In this document: positions 28,511 through 42,621 of the stretch, in pieces | How the letters are laid out: every line of letters starts with the position of its first letter | Numbering within the stretch: the first letter of the stretch is position 1 | NCBI GenBank assembly: GCA_012295275.1 | Contig: CM022668.1 | Location: 5,148,714 to 5,212,713 of the forward strand | Length of the DNA: 64,000 nucleotides | Direction of reading: 5' to 3' | From: Chrysomallon squamiferum | Taxonomy: Eukaryota; Mollusca; Gastropoda; Neomphalida; Peltospiridae | Notes under the pieces: generated by a model | What the model was told of the DNA's origin: nothing | Databases searched by the model: none | Seen by the model: the letters and a program-made list of their open reading frames with translations, nothing else | Position numbers and translations under genes: made by a program

Positions 28511-31500
28511 ATGGAACAAGGGTGAGTTTATAATTAACTGCTATATATATTCTGAAGCTTGTATATTTTGACTTTGTAGTGTGTACTATTGTTTATTACA
28601 GGAAGTATTTTCTCAAACCTTGGCGAATGTAAAATATCTTTAGTTGCATTCACTGCTTCAGTCGTTCAATTCATTCTGACCAACACCCTTTGACCCACAA
28701 AAGTTTAAAGGGGTTGTTAAAATGTTTTCAGGTAATTTTAAATAGCATTTTAAGGTCAAAGTACGTGTAAGTGTTTTAGAAACGTCTGGAGAGGATAATA
28801 ATAAAATAAAATATTTTTTGAAAACAAGAAATGGATATAATATAATATATAATTACTTATGGTTTTTACATTTGGAGTAGCCATAGCTGTTAATAGAATA
28901 ATAATAATATGTTTTGACTTAAAATAAAAAAAACTGACAAATATTCCTTTTGTATTTCTCAGTTAACATTTGACAATCAAGCACCTGAGTTTCTCTTGCT
29001 GTGTATGTAACCAGTGTTTACACTTACAGTAAACATTTATTTAAAATATTTTGTTTATTATTATTTGGATAATATATTTTCTTGTTAATAATAGCATATT
29101 GATATCAATAAAGTCAAAGAAGCATCTAATAATGCATTTAAGAATTAATATTTGATCTCAAGTCACAAGTGTATCAAAACAACTTTTTTACTAGAAGTTG
29201 AAAGTGTTACTGATATCTTCACCACCATTATTTTACTGTTGTCATGGCAGCATAGTTGATATTTTCAAATGATGCCAAAACTACCATCAGTCTATATATA
29301 TATATATATTGAATATATAATTTTACTGAAATAAGTGATAAAAATCTAAAATACACAAAAGTACATACTTCACTTTTGTGACCTTTTTATATCCATAAAT
29401 TGGTATGTAAAGTCAAGTTAATTTAGGTATGTTTAACAAATTTTCAAACCTATTACAGGTTTGTCGAAAAATCTTGGATCTCTGTTTCCTGTTTGTACTT
29501 CATGTTGTAAACATTTTAATTATAAGAATAAAGAAGATGAAAATTATGTGAGTTTAAAATATTAGCTAGTAACTAAAATATACAGACATGTATGGAAACT
29601 TTTAGTTTTATTATTTATAAACGTAAAATTTGTGTGTGTGTATACATATACAAATTTACATTATCATATAGTTTCAGAATTTTGGACAGGTTTTTATTAT
29701 AAAGTTAAATTGAAATGTATTGATTAATTTTATGGCTTACTTATTTATTTATTATTCTGATATTTCAAAAATTAACATATCAGCATAATTAGGTTTTAAT
29801 GTTAATTTCTATTGTAAGTTTTCTTCAAAACTAATCTTCAAAGTAACTGAAAGAAATAATTAGGGTATAAATATTTATATAACTATACCTCACTAGTATT
29901 TAGAATTATGTTGAAGAAACAGTATGATAATAACCTTCTTTTTTTTCAAAGTATTTATGTTTAAATAATGGCAAGAATAAAAAGTTATTCCAATTTTATT
30001 AATTGTATGTTATAAAAAATTGTAGCTTCATTTTTGTTTGATTACTGGTATAACACGTCAAATCAAATATAAAGATTTGTGCTTGCTGGCTATGTGTATG
30101 TGGGTAATTGCTGAAATGGCTATATGCTTATAATAATCAATACAGGTACTGCACCAATTATCTAGACTCCTTGGGGCCTGAGGCATTCTGAATTTTCCGG
30201 TTTTCTGGTACCAAGACATTTAAATACAAAAATAATAAGGAATAAACATTTTAAAATTAAAAACATTAAGAATGATGATACACAACTGTGGTGACCAGAC
30301 AAGTAAACAATGTGGCGAGTGAATGAATGCCACACGGCTTGAAAGAGTAGTTCCAGTCTGGTGAGGACAACACCCTCAGCGTGAACAATGAAAATAGTGT
30401 TGAGAAAAAAACTTCCCGTTTTCTGATCTTTCCAGATTTAAGGATGCCAAATAATTGGTCCGGTACCTGTATAATCTTTGCCTACAGGTCTACAGGTAAG
30501 TTAGGAGTACACAGCTTATTCATGCGCTGCAGATGAAATTATTACTTACACACTGACTCACTTAACATTTGGTTTATTTTTAACAGGAGAGGTAAAACTC
30601 CACGGAAGAGGGCTGTGTCACAACAACAGGACCCGGTTGAGGTTTGTAGTTTATAGATGACATGATAAATATTCTCATTTACACCTACAGAATATTAATT
30701 TTTACTTGTTTTATTTGTATACTTTATTATTATTTTTTTTTTCCCATTTCTTTTTTCTCTTGTCATGGCCGTGAAGATTTCTGTGTTAATTTTAAATATC
30801 ATCTGATATTTTAATTGCCTGCCACCATATTCACATTTCTTTTTCAATACTGTTTGCAGTCCATAGTTGAAACGTATTAATGGTATAGTTTAAAATAAAA
30901 TGAAATCAACTTCAAACAGTTATGTTTCAGACACTGTAATGGTTATTATTTGTGTTTCAGGTGTATTGCCGGGTGCGTCCACTGGAAATCGCTGATTCTG
31001 AGCTGTGTGTGAAAGTTGTTAATGAAAAGTGTATCAGACTTGTCCCTCCTGAGGTGAGTTTTCTGGATTAATCACCATGGCAACTACAAATTAGAATGCA
31101 GTCTATCTCTCCATGAGGCATATATTTCTCAAAAGCCAATTTCTGACCATCTGTTTTTTATCAAGTTTGTCATCAAATTTACAGATATATTTTTTTTATT
31201 TCTGTTTTTAAAAAGATGTTTTCAGTATATTATGTTACATATAATATATTCAGAAAATTAGAATTAACTGTAGTAATTATAATTTATAGACGACGTTTAT
31301 TAAAAGTTTCTTTGACTGGATTGTGTTATGTTTCATGGCTTTCAGCGATTTAACTATCAGCATGTCTTTATTCTCTATTGTATTTAAACATGGTCATATT
31401 TATCTGAAAATACAATCTTTTCATTTCACTCAGTAATTTTTTTTTATTATTTGAATGTAAACTTGTTTTGATAGGAATTGACTAATGTTCTATTTATGCT

Positions 31501-32466
31501 ATACTTAACACAAGCCTGGATTATAGTGTTAGTCTAAACTTTATATTATTACATATTTATTCTTTAATTCACAGTAAATGTTTGTTGATCTGTTAATGGA
31601 TGTAATTAATTGGAATAATTATAATATCAGTATTATTATTATGTTCCTATGATCTGTAGCTTAGTTATTTTTGATTTTCATTAAAATTCATATTTAAATA
31701 TTTATCAGCATGAGCTTTTCTGTAATAATCATTTTTTATTTTCACTGAGTATATGAGTGTTTCTTTATTAATTTTTAGACATTTTTTTAAATGTTAAATT
31801 TGTTAAATGCATGTGCACTGGCATGTGATTTTTAAATTCTTTTTTAAAAGCAGTTTTCTTTTATTATTACTTCATTCATATGTTTTTATATTTTCAATTC
31901 TGTTAGGTTTCCATGGAGAGCTTTTTTCCAACTGTTCCTTAATTAGTTTCTTTTCTTTATTTAAATAATTATCAAACCATATTATGAATGATAATTGTTT
32001 TCATGGAACTTTTAAAAAAGAAGAAGAAGGAAAAAAGAAAGAAAATGTTTCTCTTTGTTTACCTTTGTTGAGTTTGAAATAATGTAAAGTAAATTAAAAA
32101 TGATTAATAAAATGTTTAATGCAGAACATAAAATCTAACTTTACTGTAGCTCGTCATGGGTCTATTTTTCTTCAGTGATATAGGCATGAAACTTGTACTT
32201 GAAATACGTAATGCAAATGAATTTTGAAATCTTCTGGAATGTTTTAGGTTTTAGATAATCAGTTCTGCTTCTTTTCTTTTCTGCTTTGTAGAACGCTGTT
32301 TCTAGAAATGGACAAGTTAAAGAGGTAATCTTGAAATAAAATATTTTTTTTCTATTGCCAAAAGCACAAAGAAGTCAGTTCTTAAAGATTTTCTTCCATC
32401 AGAAAATATATTTTGTGATCTAATATGAAGTTATCTTTCATAAATGTTAAAAAAAAAAAAAAAAAA

Positions 32467-32500
<34 letters not shown>

Positions 32501-33318
32501 TAAAAAATATGTTTCTCATTAGTTAGTGAATTTTTAAACTTTAATATTAGTGTGTGATTTACATTTTCAGTCTGTATTTCAATTTTTTTCTTTATTTTTT
32601 TTCTTTTTCTGAGTATTTATATTTATATTTGAACTATAAACTATAATATACATTAATTTTTTGATTTTGGGGTTAAATTTTTTATATTATCGTATAAAAT
32701 TGTTTCATTTGTATTTAGTATTTATTATATCAGACTTCCATTAAAAGTAAAATGAAGTTTATAAATATACTAAAAAAATATGTTTTTAACTTTGTTGTTT
32801 TATTTGCTACAGTTAATACACACATAATAAAATTTATTAATAGGTGGATTAAAAACAAAGCAGGATGTTGAGAATTTAAAATTTAAAATTTTTAGCTGGA
32901 GTATGCATTTGAGCACGTGTTTGACGAGTACACTTCGCAGAAAGCCGTGTTTGATTACGTCGCCTTGCCACTAGTAGAAGATCTGCTTCATGGCAAAAAT
33001 GGTTTGTTTTTACTGATACTTGATATTACTGTCCTTTACTACCACTGTTATCACTTTCCTGAGTCACCCTGTTTAAACAGAGTTTGCCATTGATAAGTAT
33101 GTGATTTCATGTTAGTGGTATTTATTACACATTTCAAACAGTTTTATTTTTCTGCGTTTGAAATGTGAACTGCATGACTGTACTTGTTTGTCTTTTTTTG
33201 TTTTTAAACAAACTTTTATGTCTAAATATTTATGGCTTGTATTTTTTCAAAGAGTTGATATTATTGTTACTTAATAAAATTCTGTCATGCATTATTTTTA
33301 CTTGTTTAATTAGGAAAG

Positions 33319-33407
<89 letters not shown>

Positions 33408-36400
33408 CTATGTCTGTATGTGTATGTAATATATATATATATATATATTCTACACTTTCAAGTTATGTTTATTTATTTATTTATTTACAGGTTTACTGTT
33501 TACCTATGGAATCACATCGTCTGGCTAAGACGTACACAATGACCGGTCACCCACAGGACCAGGGAATCATGCCTCGCTGCCTCGACGTCCTCTTCAACAG
33601 CATCAGGAGTGTTCAGGCCAAGAAATACGTGAGTTTGTTAAACACAGGATCAGTTATTGATAGATTTCTTAGATATATTTAGTTTTTTATTTATTTATTT
33701 TATTATTTGTTTTCACTATTTACTTTTTATTTATTTATTAAATTAGTAGTATGCTGATGTCAGTGAATAATTACTCAGACTTAGGTAAAAATTAATAAGT
33801 GGTATATTTGTACTTAATTATTTTAATTAAGCATACGAGAGTACACAATACACAGATCATGTGCTGTATAATTAGTGCAGTCAGTAAACATGCATTAATT
33901 TTTTGACATGCACAGAATCTTTAGGTTTTTTTTCATTTCGTTTATTTATTTCTTTATTTTTGTCATTATTAAAGTCTAGTACAGTATTCTGCTAGGTGCT
34001 TAATTATTCATTTTTTTCATTATTATATTATCACTGAAATAAATAAAAATAAATAAACTGGGTGGTCCATAACATCACCATTGTTGTTGTTATAATTATT
34101 ATTACTGTTCTGTTATTAAATATTTTTATTTTATATTTTATTTGTTTTTATTTTTTAATTATTTAATTATATATATATTTTTTATGTGATTTTATTTATT
34201 TATTTTAATTTTTTTTGTTAAAGCTAGTGCCAATGTTATTGACTTTATTTATATCTGGGGTGTTTACAGTTATTATTTTGATACACAGGTTTTCAAGCCA
34301 GACAGGATGAATGGTTTCGAGGTGCAGACAGAAGCTGATGCCATGCTTGAGAGACAGAAGAGAGAAATCTTACCTAATCTGACCCCAAAGACACCAAGCA
34401 CACCCAGAACTAAGTATGTAAACTCCTGACAGAACAAAAACACACTTTCTTGTTGAAAGACTTTGTACTGTAATAACACTGAGTAAATGAAATGGGAATA
34501 AGAATTCAGAATATTTGTTTTCAAAAATAAGATTTAATTTTATTGTGAGGTTTCTTCATGTATTATCTTTTCTCTTATTACCTCAGTTTTCATTACGTGT
34601 AATATTATTCATTCGTTCATTTACTTATTTACTTATTTATTTATTTTATTTATTCATTTACTTATTTATTTACTTGTATATTTGTTTAATTACCTAATTT
34701 CTTGATTTTTTTGTTTAATCTTTTATTTACTTATTTACTTATTACTTTTTTATTTACTTATGTGTATTGTTTAATTACTTAATTTATTGTTTGTTTATTT
34801 ATTTATTACCTCTTCATTTGTTTATTTATTTATGTATTTACTTAATTAGTTGTTTATTTATTATTTATTTATTCATGACTTATTTATTTAAGATTCATGT
34901 TTATTTATTATTTGTTTAATTTTATTTAATTATTTTTCTTTTTTTCATTATTTATTTATTTGCCTGTGTGATTATTTATTGTTTGGTTTGTTTGTTTAAA
35001 AACTCAGAGACCGTGGTGATTTTCAAATGGAGACAGCTCGTGTACCTGACATGTCAACTGTTGGGGACATTGAGGAAGACAACTGTTATGCAGTGTTTGT
35101 GTCGTACATCGAGATCTACAACAACATTGTCTACGACCTGCTAGAGGAACTGCCGTTTGACACAATCACTGGTTACAAGTGAGTTAGTTTTGTCTGTCCA
35201 TCTGTCATCTGTTATCATAATCACTGGTTATATGACCACAGTGACTGGTTAAATGTGAATCTAGTTCTGTCATGTCTGTCCAGTTGTCTGTCCATATATG
35301 ATTAGCTACATTATGTTATAAATTAAATCAAGATGGATATTTGTTAATAATACAGAGATGTATATATTTGTTGTTATTTTTTTTTTCCCATTCCAGACCA
35401 CCACAGTCGAAGATCCTGCGTAAGGATGGTTCTGACAACATGTACGTTCACAACTGCGTGGAGGTTGAGGTGAAGAGTCCAGACGATGCATTCGAAGTCT
35501 TCTACAAAGGTAACAGTGGGTTAATGTTAAACAGTGGGCGTATTAGAAATGAACTGAAGGGACAGTTTTATTTTTTTTAAACAGTGCAAAGTGGTGGTTT
35601 TAATTATTACTTGGGTACAATGTAGCCAACTTGTTTTATCACCTCATTGTATCTTCTGATTCAGAACATTTTCATATTTTTTTTATTTATATCTAACTCT
35701 AAATGAGAACATTTATAATGATTATTTTTATTAATGTTGTTTGAAGATCTTAAGGGATTTATATAAAAGTGATGTTTCTAAAGTTTTTTTTATAAAAAGA
35801 AAAAAAAAAAAACATGATTGGTATCTGTTGCAGAGATGATTTTAATTTATTTCTGTTGTTGTTATAATTCATATTACTGCTGTTATTATTACAACTACTG
35901 AATGGTACTACTGCTAGTAATGCTATTGTCATTATTACTGTCACTATTACTGTAATTATTAATACTATTATTACTATTTTTATTATTATTATTATTATTA
36001 ATATTGTTGTATTACTACTACTACTACTGTTGTTGTTGTTGATGTAGGTCAGAAGAGAAGAAAGGTGGCTCACACGACTCTGAATGCTGAGTCAAGTCGC
36101 AGTCACAGTGTGTTCACTATTCGCGTCGCACAGGCCCCACTTGATCTCCGCGGTGAGGAAGTTGTACAGGTATGTCACACCCATCTGATCTTTTCACTGT
36201 GTGCGAGTTAAATGTTAGGTATACAGATTGATTGCATAGTGGGTATGTTGATAGATGTGATGTCAGATATATAGATGTTTTATATAGAGCATGACTGTAA
36301 CTAGACTTAATTAGCGAGGCAAAATAATTTGGGAAAGGGCTCCACCTTGAAAGACAAAATCCTCAATTCTAGACATTTATATTTTATATTTTCTTAAATA

Positions 36401-39254
36401 AAATCTTTATGTGTGTGTGTGTATATATATAAAAACAAAAAAAAATCATCAATTTTACTATGAGTCATTTGCCTCAATGTAGTTATGGCCATGTAGTCGG
36501 TATATTAATACCTTCGCAAATTGAAACAAGTTTCTGCTCATACTTATACATGATTTTCTGAATGCTGGGGAAGCCTGTAGTAGATCAATAACTGCCTACA
36601 TCAGCACTGGAAGTCACGTCACTAATGCACAGCAGTTTTCAAAAGTGTGACAAGATCTCTGTCATTCAGCACCAGTGGTGTTAAGGAATTATGGGGATAT
36701 ATATATATATATTAAAAAGTTACTGCAGATTTAAGGAAATGTAGTCATAGCCCAATACATTTTTTTCACAGACATGAAGGATAATGAATTAAATTAACTT
36801 AAGAATTACTAGAATAAATAATTTTTGTTTTATTTATTTATTTATTTATTGGAAGACATTTTATTGCCCACAAAATGGTTGTATCATGTGGTTGGATTTT
36901 AAGAGTATTTATATTTTTTTTGTAACTGGTACAAAATATTGAAAACTGAAAAACAAACATCTTTATTTCGGGTATCACTTCAGTGTAGCTTGATTTGTCT
37001 TTCATTTCAACTGTTAATATACAATAACATGTAATTTGTAATTATAAAATTTATGACATGTGTGTCTGTCTTTCTGTCAGGACTCTAACAAGATTGTCGT
37101 CAGTCAGCTGTCTCTTGTTGACCTGGCAGGAAGTGAGCGCACGAAAAGAACTCAGAATCAAGGGGAGCGACTCAAGGAAGCTGGTGAGTTATCTTTGTTC
37201 TCAGAATGTCAGGCACTTTGTTTCTCCTATTCGCCAAACATAAACATGTCATTTTGCTTAGCTGGGCCGATATAGATCAATAATAAATGCACGAGGAAAC
37301 ACTTTCTTTTCTTTTTTTTTTCAATTGTTCATAATACATTTGAATATATACACAGTTTTATTATTATAGTGTTTATTTTATATATGGTTTTATTATATAT
37401 ACATAGTTTATTATATACACAGATTTATCGTATACATACTGTTATTTTATATATTGTTTTATTATGTACATAATTTTATTATTTGCAATTTTATTATGTA
37501 CATAATTTTATTATTTGCAATTTTATTATGTACATAATTTATTATATACAGTTTTATTATATTTAGTTTTATTAACTACATTTTTTTCAATGAGATATAT
37601 GATCTAGGGTAGAAGGAATTTCACAGTTGTAAAAATCACATTTTCATTAATAGCTATGTACTAGAGAAGCAAAATGGAAATTATTTACTTATGGAAAATA
37701 GGGGTAACTCATGCAAAATAGCTATATCTTTGAAAACAAACAATTTTTATCTTTATTGTTGTTATTAATGTTGTTATTTAGTTTCTATTTTAAAATTAAT
37801 TTTAGTGTTGTGTTCTATTTTTGATACACTGTGCGTTGTCTTTTTATTTTAAATATATTTATTATTATTATCGTTGTTATTTATATTTATTTATGTGTAG
37901 TTTTTATTATTATTGTTGTTGATCCTGTAATCCTGTTTGCTTATTTGCAGAGCAACAGGTAACATGTTTGAATGGTTTTAAGTGGTGACTAATGTATTTT
38001 TGTTAACTGTTTTGATTTTGTTCTTTCAGGAAACATTAACCAGACTCTGATGGTTCTGAGGTCTTGTATTGAAGTTTTGAGAGACAACCAGAAAAACAAC
38101 ACAAACAAGGTAATAAAAAAAAATAATAATAATGATGACAATGTAAAAACAACAGTTGGTTTAACAATAATATTAAAAATAATGCATTAATTTGAATAAA
38201 ATATCTCATATTATCTTTTGAAACATCAAAGCTAGCATGTTACATATTTCTTCTCTGTCAGCTGTGAGTTCTTGTATATCACCTTGACCTCCAGTATTAC
38301 TGTTGGAGAACAGTGTACATCAAAACACACATTGTAAAGACAATCATTATGAACTAATTTTACTTTGATTTAAAAAATAAAAAATAGATGGTGCCATACA
38401 GAGATTCCAAGGTGACACACCTGTTTAAGAACTATTTTGATGGTGAGGGCAAAGTCCGAATGATTCTCTGCATAAACCCTAAAGCGGAAGAGTTTGACGA
38501 AACTCTTGTAAGTACTTGTCATTTCTCATAGTTACATAAGTATTTAATAGTCGTAAATGTTTATTATGTTATCTATATGAGAGTTCTAAATATTCATTAT
38601 ATATTGACTTTGAGAATTGCTTGTCATGTTGACAGTTAAAAAGACTTATAAATTTTTCAGATTGTAGTGGGGTCTTACATATTTTATGAGGATTGCATAA
38701 CTTGAGTATGAGAGATCTTTTCTTTTTTTTGCTATCTTTGGAGAATTATCAGTTTTTATCACTTTGAAGTTCACAAGACTATAAATTTTAACCCCTTATT
38801 TTTTAAAAATTAAAAACAAAAATTTACACCTTATAACCTGAGTTACAACTTGAGTTGGAGCTTTGAGATAAGTAGTAAATATACACATTATCAGTGGACG
38901 TGTATTGGTGATTATATATATACAGTAAATAACATGTGAACAAACACACAATGTATTTGTTTTATTCAGTTGGAGCAAAAATGTTTAGCATTTTTTGTAG
39001 CACATTTGACATATGATTGAAATACAAGAGATAAAATACATGTTCTGGAAGATGAAAAAATGTGGTTCAGGAAATCTGTTTATAAATATTTAAATATTGA
39101 CTTTTATACTAACCCAATAAAATAGTGGTGCATTTATATTTTCTGTTTATGTCCCAAATAAAGTGCACTGGTTATAAACAAAAAAATATATATGTGCTTC
39201 CTATCATAGCTATGTTATCATTTTTTTTTAATGTTTTTATTTTGTCATTTTGAG

Positions 39255-39286
<32 letters not shown>

Positions 39287-39628
39287 TATTATTACTACTA
39301 TTATTTTTTTTTTGTATTTTTTTAATTTGCTCTGTATTGGTATTTTCCAGCATGTCATGAAGTTTGCACAGCTCACGCAGGAAGTACTGGTTACCAGGCA
39401 ACAGCAGATAGAGTTTGATACTGGTTTCACGCCTGGCCGAAGAAAGATGAATCAGAAGTTTAAAGAAGTCATGGAGCTTAATGCTGAAAACGAGAGTAGG
39501 ATAACTTCCTCCTTTCTTTTCTTCATCTTCTTCTCCTTTTTCTTCTTTTTCTTCTTCTTCTTCTTTCTTTTTCTTCTTTTTCTTCTTTCTTCTTCTTTTT
39601 CTTCTTCTTCTTCTTCTTCTTCTTCTTC

Positions 39629-39660
<32 letters not shown>

Positions 39661-42578
39661 CTTCACTGATAAGTACAGAGTGGTGTATTTCAAAGCAGTG
39701 CTGTTATTTTTGTGTCTGTTGTTACTGTTAGTCAGTTAGTCAGTCAGGAATTCTTGCAAAACAAAGTCTACAGTCTTGTTGATAATATGTGAAAGACAGA
39801 AACATTGTCTGAATTAAACAAATGAAAAGTATTGATGGTATAATTGTCTGCAGTATTCATTTTTGTATAGATGGTTTTTAGGGACAGTTTCTGATTGAAA
39901 AGATTTAACGTAAAAATCTTTTTGTTTTCAGTCAGACTGGAAGCACCTCTACCAACTATTGAATACAGCCTAGGACAAGGATTCCCACCATTAGAGGTAA
40001 ACTGGGATAGTTAGTTTAATGGTTAATCATATTTGCACGTGTTTGTCTGTTATAATAACATGTATTAGTTGCTGTATAAAAATAAGGATGAATTTTTACA
40101 CTTGTGATACGTAGATGGGTTTTGTGTTCCAAACAATTTGCTTAAAAAAATCACCTAATTTAGAAATTTCGAATTTGCTCAGTAAGGAATATTATCTTTA
40201 GTGTGAAACTAAATAAGATATTTGTTTTCTTCATTTTTTTTTTTCATTCTTTTGTGGCATTTAAAAAAAAAAAATCAGTTCAATTCAGTGCAAAACATAA
40301 AACTAATAAACGAATGGAATTGACACATTTAGTAAATTACTCTTATTACAAGTACATAAATGTTTTAGTAAAAATAATAATAACAACAGCTGAAACTTTT
40401 GCTAATTTCAAAAATGTCATGTAGAGAATTTGATTAAAAATATTAGAGTAAATGTTGTAATTTTAAACATATTGAAGTCTGAAGTATTTTCGGGCAGTTT
40501 TGTGTGACGACATTCAGGTCTTGTTTTGTTTTGTTTGCAGTTGCTCAGTTCAGCAGATGAAGCCACTCTGCATTCACTGGAACTGTTTTTGGAAGAACGG
40601 GAAAAACGGAGACACATGCTGTTAATTGATCAAGCAAGGCGGGGTGAGCATAACATATTTTACATTTCAAAACCCGCTTCTCAAAACAGTCACCATGCTG
40701 GAGAGAATGTAACAAAATCTTTAATTCATACAGTAATGTATTGCAGACTGATTTTGTTGGATTCTGATTACGTATCTTTTAAATGCAGACATTCTATAAA
40801 TTTTGTATTTATATCTTTATGACACTAAATTAATTTTGTATGTTTTACAGTCAAGTTGTTTATATTTTTTTAATTATTATTATTCTTTTTTGTAATTTAT
40901 TTTTAAAGTAATTTTCCCCTTGTTTATTCCCTGTAGGTTTTTGGTTTGAGAATCAGCTAGTAATTTGTTTCTAAAAAACCCAACAAGAAATGTAATATTT
41001 CATGGTTCATAAAGCTTAAAACCACTGAAATGTAACATTTTATGGTTGATAAAACTTAAGATATCACTGAAATGTAATGTTTCGTGGTCGATAAAGCTTA
41101 AGACATCATTGAAATGTAATGTTTCATGGTCGATAAAGCTTAAGACATCACTGAAATGTAATATTTCATGTTTTTTTTTATCATTTCATGAGAATACATT
41201 TAACACGACTGTGTTTTGTTTTCAGAGGACGACTTCCGTGCGGAGCTGGTTGAGTTTGAGAAGCAGTACAATGAGATGAAAGCGAGGCTGGCGGAACTGG
41301 AGCCTGCGGTGGACAAACGCGAGAAAGACGTGCAGCGCCTGGAAGCTCGGAACCGGTCTCTGGAGAAGAAGAACGACGAGTTGTCGCGGGCGATGCGACA
41401 TGGAGAAAACTCAGCAGACTCTTGGCTTGAAGGTAAATTCTTTTCATGTGAGTCAAGATAGACAGTGTTCCTGTTAGTTGTGAATTGGTTTGATTTTGGC
41501 ATCAGAGTTTTAAAATGTAAATAAATAAATAATAATAGCCATAGAGTTGTTGTTTTCAGTGTGACAGTTTTCTGTCAGTGTTGTCAGAAGAAAAATAACA
41601 AATACAAAATTAAATTAAAATGGCCATACGGTTGTTTCTTTAGTTTCAATACAGCTTCAGTCCTTGATTTTTGTCTTCAAAATTGTAGAAGGTAGTCTTC
41701 TGTCAGCCAGTGCTATCTAAAAAAAAAAAAAAATTAAAAATATTTGACTTCTCTTGCTTAAGTTTCAGTATAGTTCACACTTTGATCTCAGGATATCAAG
41801 ATCATTTTAGACTATTTTGACAGTCTAATCTACAGGTGAAAGGTTCAGGATATGTCTTAAACTATTTTAAGAAAAATATTATTTTAGTTTCTGTAATAAG
41901 CTATTAAAAAATAAATTTTTTTCTTCACAACAAAAACTGCAATTAGTCTATAGTCTTCCTAAACTGAAATCAGATCATTTTCACCTGACAGTTGAAGTGG
42001 TTATCAGACTGAATGAAACTTTTAAATTTTATTTTTATTTTATATTTTTATTTTTTAAATTTTATTCACTTATTACTTTGTGACATAAATTTCAGTTACA
42101 AGACAAGAACTGGAAGATAGATTCGGAGAGACGTGAGAAAGAGAGACTGAAAGCCGACTTCAGACAGAGGCTTGAGATGAACAACCAGCAGTGGGAGAAA
42201 AATCTGGTTTGTAGACAGAAAACCTTTCACTATGTAATTAGAAACATGTCCTGGCAAAATGAACAAGGCTGGTAGTAGTTGTGCTGCTTTCACACAGGTG
42301 ACAGCACATGCTGGGCTGGTAGGATGTTTAGGGGGGTCTTTAGCAGCATATCCACTTTGATGCGTTTTTTCCTTGAGTCTGGTTTCTTTTGTTAACAGTA
42401 ATGAAATTTTGAAAGGATGTATCTGCTGAACGGATCAGTCAGCCACAGGTGTTTAAAGTGTCAAACTTTAGACGTCATCTGTCTTAAAAAGCTATTTGTT
42501 TTTTTGGTTTTTTTAATTCTTTTTGCAATGTTTGAACACATGATTTATGTATGGTTTGCAGTGTTTGAATTATTAATT

Positions 42579-42621
<43 letters not shown>

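Noticed and set aside
33165-33542. 125-codon ORF across the KIF23 P-loop exon
   Set aside because: Mostly the CT/TA microsatellite in an intron, reading the exon in the wrong frame.
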